This document shows positions 9,087 to 17,546 of a stretch of DNA of 64,000 bases, one piece after another. This DNA is from BOG-994 sp049514215 (GTDB lineage: Bacteria > Pseudomonadota > Gammaproteobacteria > Burkholderiales > Burkholderiaceae_D), in NCBI GenBank assembly GCA_049514215.1, contig JBEKVI010000001.1:124001-188000 (forward strand). The letters run 5' to 3'. A model generated the notes under the pieces. That model was not told the origin of the DNA. It saw only the letters and a program-made list of their open reading frames with translations, and did no database searches. Position 1 is the first letter of the stretch. Each line of letters begins with the position of its first letter. Position numbers and translations under genes: made by a program.

Positions 9087-9728
9087 ATGCCTGATCCAGA
9101 ATACGACGCAGTGCGCGCCTGTCCCGACTGTGACGCGCTCCAAGCCGTGAACCACGCCAAGGCGGAGGGGCGCAGTTTTTGCGTGCGGTGTGGCTCCGAA
9201 CTCCAAGAAGGGCGTGACGATCGTCTGGATCGGATCTTCCCGCTGGCCGTCGCGTCCATGACCGTCTATCTGATCGCCAACTTGGCGCCTCTGGTGCGTC
9301 TGAATCTGCAAGGCGATGCGGTCTCCACGACTCTTTTTGGCGCAGCGGCTGCGCTTTGGGCTGCGAACATGGAGCCCATCTCGGTTCTGGTGCTAATCAC
9401 CACGGTCGTTCTTCCAGGCGTCTATCTGGGCGCGATCCTGTATCTTGTGGGCGGCGTGTTGTGGATGGAACGCGGACCGAATCCCCGTCGACTTCCATAC
9501 GCCCAACCGGTGCTGCGCATTGCCCAACTCGCGCAGTCCTGGTCCATGATCGAAGTCTTCCTGATTAGCGCGCTGGTGGCCATCGTGCGACTGGCACCGG
9601 TGGGCACCGTGTCCGTGGGCAGCGCGCTTTGGGGAGTGGCTGGCCTTGTTCTCATGCTCGCCACCCTGGCGAGCGCGTTTCATCCAAGGCTTCTTTGGCG
9701 GCGTCTGGACCTTCTGGAGTCCCGGTGA
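9087..9728 (+). CDS. pqiA: PqiA-like membrane protein, first half (PqiA1)
   Basis: A 213-residue inner-membrane protein with an N-terminal zinc-ribbon-like pair of CxxC motifs (CPDC and CVRC, about residues 12-36) and four hydrophobic segments. This is one half of the duplicated E. coli PqiA, whose two homologous halves are fused in about 417 residues. PqiA is the inner-membrane part of the Pqi lipid-transport system, which links inner and outer membranes through the MCE protein PqiB. The stop codon overlaps the start of the second half by four bases (GTGA), and the operon continues into pqiB and pqiC. Confidence 0.92.
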   Translation: MPDPEYDAVRACPDCDALQAVNHAKAEGRSFCVRCGSELQEGRDDRLDRIFPLAVASMTVYLIANLAPLVRLNLQGDAVSTTLFGAAAALWAANMEPISVLVLITTVVLPGVYLGAILYLVGGVLWMERGPNPRRLPYAQPVLRIAQLAQSWSMIEVFLISALVAIVRLAPVGTVSVGSALWGVAGLVLMLATLASAFHPRLLWRRLDLLESR

Positions 9729-10408
9729 TTCAGGCCAAGAGTGCCAAGAGCCTTGGGCTGGCACGTTGTCACGTGTGCGCATTTGTAAGCCGCCTGGATG
9801 AGCATGACCAAGAGCGCTCTTGCCCACGTTGTGGGTCGCTCATCCACAGTCGCAAGCCCCAGAGTCTCGCCCGAACCTGGGCCTATCTGATCGCCGGCTT
9901 TGTGCTCTACATTCCGGCCAACGTGCTGCCCATGATGCACACGCGTACGATCTTCTACGAGCAAAACGATACGATCCTCTCGGGAATCCTCTACCTCTGG
10001 AACAACGGCTCCTGGGGACTGGCGCTGATCGTTTTTGTCGCGAGCATCATGGTGCCGCTCGTAAAACTCCTCTCTTTGAGTTTTTTGGCCTTCTCCATTC
10101 AACGACGCAGCGGCCTATGGCTTCTCCCGCGCACCCAGCTTTATCGCCTCGTTGAACTCATCGGTCGCTGGTCGATGCTCGATGTCTACGTACTGGCTCT
10201 TCTGACCTCACTCGTGCAGAACCCCGCCGTGGCCGACGTCCGTCCCGGACCGGCTGCGATTGCTTTTGCCTCAGTGGTCGTGCTCACCTTGCTGGCCTCG
10301 CGCTCGTTTGACGCCCGACTTCTCTGGGACGCCGCGGCTGAAGGCGCCTTGGCTCCGATCGGCGCGGATCCGGCCGTGACCTTGCTCTTGCCGGAAGCAA
10401 GGCGATGA
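9725..10408 (+). CDS. pqiA: PqiA-like membrane protein, second half (PqiA2)
   Basis: About 227 residues beginning at GTG 9725, which overlaps the preceding stop. It has its own zinc-ribbon cysteines (CHVC and CPRC) and the PqiA signature segments YIPANVLPMMH, GSWGLALIVFVASIMVPLVKLL and GRWSMLDVYVLALL, in four membrane helices. It corresponds to the other half of E. coli PqiA. An apparent longer frame from 9629 lies within the first gene and is not needed. The stop overlaps the pqiB ATG by four bases, so the whole cluster is translationally coupled. Confidence 0.92.
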   Translation: MIQAKSAKSLGLARCHVCAFVSRLDEHDQERSCPRCGSLIHSRKPQSLARTWAYLIAGFVLYIPANVLPMMHTRTIFYEQNDTILSGILYLWNNGSWGLALIVFVASIMVPLVKLLSLSFLAFSIQRRSGLWLLPRTQLYRLVELIGRWSMLDVYVLALLTSLVQNPAVADVRPGPAAIAFASVVVLTLLASRSFDARLLWDAAAEGALAPIGADPAVTLLLPEARR

Positions 10409-12069
10409 CGGATCCAGTGGCGCCTCCCCCCGAACCCAACCGTGCGGGGCAGCAAGTCGAGATACCGGAAGCGCGGGTGGTCTCGCGGCAGTGGCGGACC
10501 TTTCCTCTTTTCTGGCTGGTTCCGATCGTGGCGGTGCTCATCGGGCTCACGCTCCTCGTTCGCGGACTTTCCGAGGAGGGGCCGAGCATTGAAATCCACT
10601 TCAAGAACGCCGAAGGCCTGGAAGCAGGCAAGACCAAGATTAAGTACAAGAATGTCGATATCGGCGAAGTCAAAACGATTCGATTGGCCTCCGACCACGA
10701 CAGCGTCACGGTGATCGCCCAGATGCAGCACGAGGCCGGCCAGCTGCTGGTCGAAGATACCCGCTTTTGGGTCGTGCGGCCCCGCGTGGCCGGCGGTCAA
10801 ATCTCCGGTCTGGCCACCCTGGTCTCGGGCTCCTATATCGGCATGGACATTGGCAAATCGAACGAGTCGCGACGTAGCTTTGTCGGTCTTGAGACGGCTC
10901 CTACCGTGACGACCGATGAGCCTGGTCGGGTGTTCTTGCTCAAGAGCAACGATCTGGGATCGCTCGACGTCGGCTCGCCCGTGTATTTTCGAAAGGTTCA
11001 GGTCGGTCAGGTCACCAGTGTCGACCTCGACCCGGATGGCGGCGGTGTCTCGCTGAGGATCTTTGTGCGCTCGCCCTTTGAGCATCTGGTGACTCGCAAC
11101 TCACGGTTCTGGCATGCCAGCGGCCTGGACATCACATTGGATGCCAATGGCGTGAGCGTCCATACCCAATCGCTGGTCTCGATCCTGCTTGGAGGGATCG
11201 CCTTCGCACCGCCTCCGGAGGGAGGCGCGGGGTCGGTGGCGCCGCAGGACACGACCTTTGTTCTCGCCGAGAACGAGACGCTGGCAATGCGCCGCACCGA
11301 TGCCGAGATCACACCGCTTCTGGCCTATTTCACTGAATCCGTTAGGGGACTATCGGTGGGTGCACCGGTCGACTTCCGCGGCGTGACGATTGGCGAAGTG
11401 AAGTCGATCGACGTGCAGTTCGAGGCCGAGCAGGCCCGAGCCCGCTTCGCCGTCGTTCTGAGCTTGTACGTGGATCGCCTTTCAGCCGAGCCCCGACCTT
11501 CGGGAAAGAGGGCCGTTGAGCACGCGGAACTGCTCGAGCAGGCGATCGCCCATGGCCTGAAGGCCCAGTTGCGCACGGCGAACCTGCTCACCGGTCAACG
11601 CTTCGTGGCGCTCGATTTCTTCCCGAGCGTTGCCACTTCGGCCGCCAAGTTCGTGGCGATCCCGGGGGAAATTCCTACTGTGCCGGGCGGGCTCGAGGAT
11701 CTGCAACTCGCGTTGACGGAACTGGCCAAAAAAGTCGATAAGGTGCCCTTCGAAGCGATCGCCAAGGATCTGCGTCAGACAATGGCCAGTCTGCAGCGCA
11801 CCCTCAACGACACGGACCTGCTCATGCAGCAACTCCATGGCCAGGTCGCCCCGCAATTGACCGATCTACTGGGCGAGGCCAAGCGGGCGATGGGAAGCGC
11901 CAACGAGCTCTTGTCGCGCGATGCGCCCGCACAGCAGGATCTGCGCGAGGCCTTGCGGGAGCTGTCGCGATCGGCGGAGTCGCTGCGCGAATTGACCGAC
12001 ATGTTGCAGCGACATCCCGAGGTGCTCTTGCGAGGCCGGGCAGGCAATCCCGAGGAGACCATACGATGA
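10405..12069 (+). CDS. pqiB: MCE-domain intermembrane lipid transport protein PqiB
   Basis: A 554-residue protein, close to the E. coli PqiB length. After a short cytoplasmic segment there is one transmembrane helix (FWLVPIVAVLIGLTLLV, about residues 35-52), then successive MCE domains. Each is recognisable by a conserved opening such as EIHFKNAEGLEAGKTKIKYK, GSPVYFRKVQVGQVTSVDLD and GAPVDFRGVTIGEVKSIDV. A helical C-terminal part (about residues 430-540) should form the needle-like extension. MCE rings stack into a periplasm-spanning tube carrying lipids between membranes. It sits between pqiA2 and pqiC with four-base overlaps on both sides. Confidence 0.95.
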   Translation: MTDPVAPPPEPNRAGQQVEIPEARVVSRQWRTFPLFWLVPIVAVLIGLTLLVRGLSEEGPSIEIHFKNAEGLEAGKTKIKYKNVDIGEVKTIRLASDHDSVTVIAQMQHEAGQLLVEDTRFWVVRPRVAGGQISGLATLVSGSYIGMDIGKSNESRRSFVGLETAPTVTTDEPGRVFLLKSNDLGSLDVGSPVYFRKVQVGQVTSVDLDPDGGGVSLRIFVRSPFEHLVTRNSRFWHASGLDITLDANGVSVHTQSLVSILLGGIAFAPPPEGGAGSVAPQDTTFVLAENETLAMRRTDAEITPLLAYFTESVRGLSVGAPVDFRGVTIGEVKSIDVQFEAEQARARFAVVLSLYVDRLSAEPRPSGKRAVEHAELLEQAIAHGLKAQLRTANLLTGQRFVALDFFPSVATSAAKFVAIPGEIPTVPGGLEDLQLALTELAKKVDKVPFEAIAKDLRQTMASLQRTLNDTDLLMQQLHGQVAPQLTDLLGEAKRAMGSANELLSRDAPAQQDLREALRELSRSAESLRELTDMLQRHPEVLLRGRAGNPEETIR

Positions 12070-12677
12070 AAGGCGAGCTGCGATGGCATGCTCTCTTGTG
12101 TGCGGCAGCCCTGGGTGGATGCGCGAGTAGCGCTCCGGAAAGCTTCTATACGCTCGAGCCGGTCGCAACCGCGTCGGCGACATCGTCGCCGGTCAAGGCC
12201 GGCCGCGCTTTGCTGCGTGTGGCAATTAACTCCGTTCGCGTGCCCGATCTCGTTGACCGCGACGAGATGGTATTTCAAGGCGAGCAGGGGAAGGTCACCA
12301 TTAGCGAAGACCATCGCTGGGCCGAACCGTTGCGTGTAGGAATCGGTCGCGTGCTGGCCGAAGATCTGGCAAGCCGGCTCGGATCCCCACAGGTTACGGC
12401 TTATCCTGAGCGCTCGTTCGAGGATCCCGACTACATCGTCAATATCGACGTGCGACAATGGCAAGTGTGGCCCGGACAGAAAATGCGCGTCTCGGCCCTG
12501 TGGACCGCTGCGCATGCCAATAGTCCAGCCGAAGACAAGCCGCACAGTCGGAGTTTCGATCTCGAAGTTCCGCTCGGCGGTGCAAGCCTAGGTGATGCGC
12601 TGGCGGCGCAGAATGCGGCGTTGGGACAGCTTGCTGACGTGATTGCGAAGAGCCTCCTTGAACTCCCCGGATCCTGA
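12066..12677 (+). CDS. pqiC: Outer-membrane lipoprotein PqiC (DUF330 / ABC-type transport auxiliary)
   Basis: A 203-residue lipoprotein. The lipobox is LGGCASS (cysteine about residue 19), followed by PESFYTLEPV, the classic start of the PqiC/DUF330 family, and VPDLVDRDEMVF in place of the usual I-P-x-Y/L-V-D-R segment. In E. coli PqiC anchors the PqiB tube to the outer membrane. The aspartate-rich IDVRQWQVWPGQ segment is also family-like. It is the last gene of the pqi operon; the next gene starts immediately after and may be cotranscribed, although it is functionally unrelated. Confidence 0.93.
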   Translation: MKGELRWHALLCAAALGGCASSAPESFYTLEPVATASATSSPVKAGRALLRVAINSVRVPDLVDRDEMVFQGEQGKVTISEDHRWAEPLRVGIGRVLAEDLASRLGSPQVTAYPERSFEDPDYIVNIDVRQWQVWPGQKMRVSALWTAAHANSPAEDKPHSRSFDLEVPLGGASLGDALAAQNAALGQLADVIAKSLLELPGS

Positions 12678-12678
12678 T

Positions 12679-13488
12679 GTGAGTACTCCTGCGGTCAGGA
12701 TGCCGGCGCTATTCATCGGGCATGGAAGCCCGATGAATGCGCTGGAGGACAATGCCTATACGCGCGCGTGGCGCGAACTCGCCCAAGCACTTCCCAGGCC
12801 GCGGGCCGTGCTGGTCATCTCGGCGCACTGGATGACGCAGGCCCTCGCCGTCACGGCTAACGCGAAGCCCCCGACGATTCACGATTTTGGCGGCTTTCCT
12901 CCAGCACTTTTCGCCGTGCAGTATCCCGCCCCGGGCGAGCCGGATTTGGCGGCCCGAGTCCAGGGCCTGCTTGCGCCAGAGCCCGTCCGTCTGGATTCGG
13001 ATTGGGGGTTAGACCACGGCAGCTGGTCGGTTTTGCTCAGGATGTATCCCGAGGCCGACATCCCGGTCGTCCAGCTCTCGTTGGACCTCAGCCGGCCCGC
13101 CCAGGATCATTTTGAATTCGGACGCGCGCTAAGACCCCTTCGAGACGAAGGCGTCCTCATCTTGGGGTCGGGTAATGTCGTGCACAATCTGCGAGTGATG
13201 CGCTGGGGTCCCCAGGTGGGCGCCTATCCCTGGGCCGTACGCTTTGACGAGCGGGTGCGGCGCGGTCTCGAGGCCCGTGATTACCAGTCGCTTGTGGGCT
13301 ACCGAGAGCTCGGTGAGGACGCACGACTTTCCATCCCGACGCCAGAACATTACCTGCCGCTGTTGTATTGCATGGGAATCATCGAGCCCGACGACGCGCT
13401 GAGCTTTCCGGTTGAAGGCATCGCGGGCGGATCGATTAGCATGCTCTCGGTCCAAATCGGGGGCGGTGGGTCCGCCCATGCGCTCTAG
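12679..13488 (+). CDS. ygiD: Extradiol dioxygenase of the YgiD / DODA family
   Basis: About 269 residues with the class III extradiol dioxygenase signatures of plant DODA and E. coli YgiD: PALFIGHGSPMNALEDNAYTRAW near the start (metal-binding His), VISAHWMT (second His), and LDHGSWSVLLRMYPEADIPV (central His). E. coli YgiD can open the ring of L-DOPA; the natural substrate here is unknown. I chose GTG 12679, just after the pqiC stop; ATG 12700 is also possible, and a longer frame overlapping pqiC is not supported. It converges on ubiK. Confidence 0.88.
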   Translation: MSTPAVRMPALFIGHGSPMNALEDNAYTRAWRELAQALPRPRAVLVISAHWMTQALAVTANAKPPTIHDFGGFPPALFAVQYPAPGEPDLAARVQGLLAPEPVRLDSDWGLDHGSWSVLLRMYPEADIPVVQLSLDLSRPAQDHFEFGRALRPLRDEGVLILGSGNVVHNLRVMRWGPQVGAYPWAVRFDERVRRGLEARDYQSLVGYRELGEDARLSIPTPEHYLPLLYCMGIIEPDDALSFPVEGIAGGSISMLSVQIGGGGSAHAL

Positions 13489-13506
13489 CCCTCCGACCCG
13501 ATCCGG

Positions 13507-13755
13507 CTAGTCCGTCTTCGGGGGGGTGCGGCCCTCTAGATCGGCGATGCGCGCTTCAAGCTCGGTCAGTTTGGCGCGCGTTCGGCTCAGAAGTTCGGCC
13601 TGCAGATCGAGTTGTTCGCGCGTGGCCAGGTCCAGCTTCGAGAAGCCCTGCTGAAGGAGCGCGCGCAGATTCTGCTCAAACTCGCGCGCCGGTGTCTGAC
13701 GCGCCATGTCCGCAATGCGCGCCTGCATCTCCTCGAAGATCGAGTTCAGATCCAT
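13507..13755 (-). CDS. ubiK: Ubiquinone biosynthesis accessory factor UbiK
   Basis: An 82-residue protein of the BMFP/UbiK family. It starts MDLNSIFEEMQARIADM, continues with an amphipathic helix, and ends in a coiled coil (about residues 50-76, ELLSRTRAKLTELEARIADLE). UbiK helps the Ubi complex make ubiquinone under aerobic conditions and has membrane-fusogenic properties. It diverges from glnK, sharing the upstream region with the nitrogen-regulated promoter. ubiK beside glnK is an order I recall from betaproteobacteria. Confidence 0.9.
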   Translation of the reverse strand: MDLNSIFEEMQARIADMARQTPAREFEQNLRALLQQGFSKLDLATREQLDLQAELLSRTRAKLTELEARIADLEGRTPPKTD

Positions 13756-13808
13756 GCAGCGAGTCTAGCATGGACGATCAGCGGGGTTGCGGCACCCCGC
13801 ACATTCCT

Positions 13809-13937
13809 GGTGCATTCTCGAAATCACAGAAACGGTGCACGGGAAGGCGTCGTCGCCGTGCACTGTCCGTGATCATCAGCGGGCCGGGCGATCCTTTTAA
13901 GGACGTGGGGCGACTGAACGAACCGTCGGGGTGCACC
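13809..13937 (+). promoter_or_regulatory. Candidate NtrC binding sites upstream of glnK
   Basis: Four copies of the NtrC half-site core GTGCA lie in 130 bases: 13809-13814 (GGTGCA), 13834-13840, 13858-13863 and 13931-13937. The last reads TGCACC-N5-GGGGCG, a partial match to the TGCACC-N5-GGTGCA consensus. All lie 30 to 160 bases upstream of a sigma-54 promoter, the usual place for enhancer sites. Binding is inferred, not shown. Confidence 0.5.
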
Positions 13938-13966
13938 GCTAAGGGGCGGGCCCAGTCCATTTTCAG

Positions 13967-13982
13967 TGGCATAGACATTGCT
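13967..13982 (+). promoter_or_regulatory. Sigma-54 (RpoN) promoter of glnK-amtB
   Basis: TGGCAT-AGACA-TTGCT matches the -24/-12 consensus TGGCAC-N5-TTGCA in all but two positions, with the invariant GG and GC exactly ten bases apart. It lies about 90 bases before the glnK ATG. The downstream genes, encoding PII and the ammonium transporter, are the standard target of RpoN with NtrC. Confidence 0.8.
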
Positions 13983-14072
13983 TTTTGCACCCAACCCAAA
14001 GAGCGCCGCGTTCCCGGCGGCGCAATAAGTCCGTTGCGACAAGTCCAGACCGTCTGGCGCCTAGAGGACCCT

Positions 14073-14411
14073 ATGAAATTGATCACGGCCATTATTAAGC
14101 CCTTCAAGCTCGACGAGGTGCGCGAGGCGCTCTCGGCCATCGGTGTGCAAGGCATCACTGTGACCGAGGTCAAGGGGTTCGGTCGCCAGAAGGGCCACAC
14201 CGAGCTCTACCGCGGGGCGGAATACGTGGTCGACTTTCTGCCGAAAGTAAAGATTGAAGCCGCAGTGCCCGACGAGATCGTGGAGCGAACCATCGAGGCG
14301 ATCGAAACATCCGCGCGGACCGGCAAAATCGGCGACGGAAAGATCTTCGTGTACGACGTCGAGCAGGTCATCCGGATCCGGACCGGCGAGACGGGTAAGG
14401 ACGCGCTTTAA
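14073..14411 (+). CDS. glnK: Nitrogen regulatory PII protein GlnK
   Basis: The expected 112 residues, starting MKLITAIIKPFKLDEVREAL. The T-loop GHTELYRGAEYVVDFLPK carries Tyr51, the uridylylation site, and the C-terminal GDGKIFVYDVEQVIRIRTGE is the ATP/2-oxoglutarate-binding B/C-loop region. GlnK senses nitrogen and energy state and plugs AmtB when nitrogen is ample. A sigma-54 promoter precedes it and amtB follows after 18 bases, the near-universal glnK-amtB pair. The frame runs upstream of the ATG but has no PII-like sequence there. Confidence 0.97.
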   Translation: MKLITAIIKPFKLDEVREALSAIGVQGITVTEVKGFGRQKGHTELYRGAEYVVDFLPKVKIEAAVPDEIVERTIEAIETSARTGKIGDGKIFVYDVEQVIRIRTGETGKDAL

Positions 14412-14429
14412 ATAAAAGGGATGTTCATA

Positions 14430-15911
14430 ATGAGAAAATGGTTTCTGATGTTGGCGCTTCTGGTCGGCCTCGGTGCAGGCGGGGGCTGGGTCGCGCCGGC
14501 TTGCGCGCAAGGTGATGCAACTGCCCCCGCTAGCGCGCCGACTGCCACGGCCGCACCCGCGGCCGATGCCGCGAGCGCTGCAGCACCCACGCCAAACAAA
14601 GGGGACACGGCTTGGATGCTGACTTCGACCGCGCTGGTGCTGGCGATGTCCGTGCCGGCACTGGCTCTGTTCTATGGCGGTCTGGTGCGCAGCAAGAACA
14701 TGCTTTCCGTGTTGATGCAGGTCTTTGTGACTTTCTCCTTGATCACGGTTTTGTGGTGTATCTACGGCTACAGCCTGGCCTTCACCGAGGGAAACGCGTT
14801 TATTGGGGGATTTAGTCGGGTCTTCTTGAGCGGAACATTTGATCCAACGACGCAGAACTTCTCCCTGGCCAGCACCTTTAGCAAGGGCACTCCGCTCTAC
14901 GAACTCGTCTATGTCGCCTTTCAGGCGACGTTTGCAGCGATCACGTGCTGTCTGATCCTTGGGGCCATCGTAGAGCGGGTCAAGTTCTCGGCCGTGCTGC
15001 TGTTTATGGTCATCTGGTTCACCTTCAGCTATCTGCCCGTGGCGCACATGGTTTGGTATTGGCCGGGGCCAGATGAGTTCAAAAGCGCAGCCGTCGCCGA
15101 CGCCGTCACGGCCCGGGGTGGTTTCATCTGGCAAAGCGGCGCGCTCGACTACGCGGGCGGGACCGTCGTGCACATCAATTCGGGTGTCGCGGGCTTAGTC
15201 GGAGCGTTTCTGGTCGGAAAGCGCGTCGGACTGGGCAAGGAGTCCATGGCGCCTCACAGCCTGACAATGACCATGATCGGCGCTTCGTTACTCTGGTTCG
15301 GCTGGTTCGGATTTAATGCCGGCTCGGCACTGGAGGCGAACGGTTTCGCGGCCCTGGCCTTCATTAACACCTATCTCGCGACGGCTTGCGCAGTCTTGTC
15401 GTGGACCTTTGCGGAATGGATGATCAAGGGCAAGCCGTCGATGCTCGGTGCGGCCTCTGGCGCTGTCGCAGGTCTTGTGGCGATCACGCCTGCAGCCGGC
15501 AATGTCGGGGTCCCGGGCGCCTTCGTGATCGGAATCGCCGCTGGCCTGGTCTGCCTCTGGGGTGTAACCGGCCTAAAGAAAATGATCCCTGCCGACGATT
15601 CGCTAGATGTGTTCGGCGTGCACGCCTTGGGTGGGACGCTGGGGGCTCTTCTGACGGGCATCTTGAACGCGCCTTCCCTGGGGGGGCCGGGCGCATCTGA
15701 CTGGGTGACCGGTAAGCAGATCTACCCGGGCATCCTGCCCCAGTTATTCATCCAAGCCAAGGCGGTCGGACTTACCATTGTTTGGACGGCGGTCGTGGCA
15801 TTCATCGCCTTTAAGATCGTCGATTTGGTCATCGGATTGCGCGTAAGCGAGGAGCAGGAACGCGAGGGATTGGACATTTCGGCGCACGGCGAGTCCGCTT
15901 ATCATCCTTAA
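14430..15911 (+). CDS. amtB: Ammonium transporter AmtB
   Basis: About 493 residues: a cleavable signal peptide (ending near APACAQG), a long Ala/Pro-rich linker, then 11 membrane helices typical of the Amt family. The pore twin histidines are present in VVHINSGVAGLVGAF and FGVHALGGTLGALLTG, and the FYGGLVRSKNMLSVLMQ segment is diagnostic. I prefer ATG 14430, which has AAAAGGG nine bases upstream, over ATG 14421, which touches that sequence. Cotranscribed with glnK, and followed by a strong terminator at 16004. Confidence 0.96.
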   Translation: MRKWFLMLALLVGLGAGGGWVAPACAQGDATAPASAPTATAAPAADAASAAAPTPNKGDTAWMLTSTALVLAMSVPALALFYGGLVRSKNMLSVLMQVFVTFSLITVLWCIYGYSLAFTEGNAFIGGFSRVFLSGTFDPTTQNFSLASTFSKGTPLYELVYVAFQATFAAITCCLILGAIVERVKFSAVLLFMVIWFTFSYLPVAHMVWYWPGPDEFKSAAVADAVTARGGFIWQSGALDYAGGTVVHINSGVAGLVGAFLVGKRVGLGKESMAPHSLTMTMIGASLLWFGWFGFNAGSALEANGFAALAFINTYLATACAVLSWTFAEWMIKGKPSMLGAASGAVAGLVAITPAAGNVGVPGAFVIGIAAGLVCLWGVTGLKKMIPADDSLDVFGVHALGGTLGALLTGILNAPSLGGPGASDWVTGKQIYPGILPQLFIQAKAVGLTIVWTAVVAFIAFKIVDLVIGLRVSEEQEREGLDISAHGESAYHP

Positions 15912-16003
15912 GTTTCTGCTGTAGATCGGTTTTTTTGTTGTTTGGCAGCAGATGGTGTAGTACGTTTCTCCTCTCCAGAAGTTTCGAGCCTCCTCGGAGG
16001 TTT

Positions 16004-16037
16004 AAAGCCAGAAGGTTGCCCCCTCTGGCTTTTTTTT
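16004..16037 (+). terminator. Rho-independent terminator after amtB
   Basis: A stem AAAGCCAGA / TCTGGCTTT encloses an 11-base loop and is followed directly by a run of T. It closes the glnK-amtB unit. A smaller CCTCC/GGAGG hairpin just upstream (15989-16000) may add to it. This is the main feature in the 340 bases between amtB and gshA. Confidence 0.85.
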
Positions 16038-16225
16038 GGCTTTTCGGCCGGACACATTGCGGGCCGACTGTCGAAGGGGCCGCCCTGAACCCGCGCGCCG
16101 CGCAAGGCGGCTGGACGCGTTGCGCAAATCCCCCTGAAAACCCTTTAAAGACCGGGCTTTGACCCCATCTCTGGGGCGACGTGATCCGCGATAAACGCCT
16201 GGCGGCTATCGACATGTGTTTACCG

Positions 16226-16231
16226 TACAAT
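16226..16231 (+). promoter_or_regulatory. Possible -10 element of the gshA promoter
   Basis: TACAAT lies about 20 bases before the chosen gshA ATG and within an otherwise gene-free region after the amtB terminator. No convincing -35 hexamer is visible at the right spacing, so the call is tentative. Confidence 0.3.
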
Positions 16232-16251
16232 CCCGTCAAACGAAAGGCGCC

Positions 16252-17541
16252 ATGGTTCCTCATCTTGTGACTGCACTTTCCGGACCGCTTCTCGATCTGG
16301 AGAGGCGGATTCTGGACGCGACCCCTTCCATTGAGCGTTGGTTCAGGCTCGAATGGCAGGAGCACACGCCCCCGTTTTACTGCTCCGTCGATCTGCGTAA
16401 CGCGGGTTTCAAGCTCGCCCCGGTCGATACGAATCTGTTTCCGGGAGGTTTTAACAACCTCTCGCCCGAAGTGCTTCCCCTGGCCGTCCAGGCCGCGATG
16501 GCGGGGATCGACAAGATTTGCCCGGATGCCCGCAATCTCCTGCTCATCCCCGAAAACCATACGCGTAACGCCTACTATCTTCAAAATGTCGCCCGGCTGT
16601 CGGCGATTCTGAGGCAAACGGGCCTTAACGTCCGTCTGGGCACGCTGAATCCCGAAATCAGGCAGCCCACCCCGATCGAGCTTGCCGATGGGCAAGTTCT
16701 GATGATCGAACCATTGGAACGCAATGGCAGACGCCTGGGCCTGAAGAACTTCGATCCTTGTGCGATCCTTCTGAACAACGATCTCTCCGGTGGCGTCCCT
16801 GAATGTTTGCGCGACCTTCACGAACAGTTCGTGTTGCCCCCCCTGCATGCGGGCTGGGCCACGCGGCGCAAGTCGAAGCACTTCGCGGCCTACGACGATG
16901 TAGCCAAACGCTTTAGCAAGACACTCGATATCGATCCCTGGATGATCAATCCGTATTTTGCTGTGTGCGGAGAGATCAATTTCCATGAACGCACAGGCGA
17001 GGAATGCCTAGCCGATAGCGTTGAGGCACTCTTGGCCAAAATCCGCAAGAAGTACAAGGAATACGGCATCAAGGAGCCGCCCTTTGTCATCGTCAAAGCG
17101 GACGCGGGAACGTACGGTATGGGCATCATGACGGTCAAGGATGCGGCCGAGGTCAAGAATCTGAATCGCAAGGCGCGTAACAAGATGTCGGTGATCAAGG
17201 AGGGGCAGGCGGTCACCGAAGTCATGATTCAAGAGGGTGTCTATACCTTCGAGACCGTCAATGAAGGGGTCGCCGAGCCCGTGGTCTACATGGTGGACCG
17301 GTTTGTCGTGGGCGGCTTTTATCGCGTGCACGCCGAGCGCGGCAAGGACGAAAACCTCAATGCCCCGGGCATGCAATTCGTACCCCTGCCGTTTGCCGCC
17401 AGCTGTAACCTGCCCGATCCCGGCCAGCGTCCGAGCGCGGCCCCCAATCGCTTTTACGCCTATGGCGTCGTGGCGCGCCTTGCCCTGTTGGCGGCCTCCT
17501 TGGAGCTCGAGCGCACCGACCCCAACCCGGAGATTTACTAG
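16252..17541 (+). CDS. gshA: Glutamate-cysteine ligase, proteobacterial GshA type
   Basis: About 429 residues of the glutamate-cysteine ligase family found in betaproteobacteria and relatives, distinct in sequence from E. coli GshA. Characteristic stretches are FYCSVDLRNAGFKLAPVDTN, FPGGFNNLSPE, LLIPENHTRNAYYLQNV and PFVIVKADAGTYGMGIMTV. It forms gamma-glutamylcysteine, the first step of glutathione synthesis. I chose ATG 16252 because AAAGG lies five bases upstream; a GTG at 16216 would add 12 residues. gshB follows after five bases, so both steps of the pathway are in one operon. Confidence 0.95.
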   Translation: MVPHLVTALSGPLLDLERRILDATPSIERWFRLEWQEHTPPFYCSVDLRNAGFKLAPVDTNLFPGGFNNLSPEVLPLAVQAAMAGIDKICPDARNLLLIPENHTRNAYYLQNVARLSAILRQTGLNVRLGTLNPEIRQPTPIELADGQVLMIEPLERNGRRLGLKNFDPCAILLNNDLSGGVPECLRDLHEQFVLPPLHAGWATRRKSKHFAAYDDVAKRFSKTLDIDPWMINPYFAVCGEINFHERTGEECLADSVEALLAKIRKKYKEYGIKEPPFVIVKADAGTYGMGIMTVKDAAEVKNLNRKARNKMSVIKEGQAVTEVMIQEGVYTFETVNEGVAEPVVYMVDRFVVGGFYRVHAERGKDENLNAPGMQFVPLPFAASCNLPDPGQRPSAAPNRFYAYGVVARLALLAASLELERTDPNPEIY

Positions 17542-17546
17542 GCCAG

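Noticed and set aside
14061..16986. Long minus-strand frames opposite glnK-amtB and gshA
   Set aside because: Antisense of conserved genes and crossing a terminator. High GC content makes such frames common.
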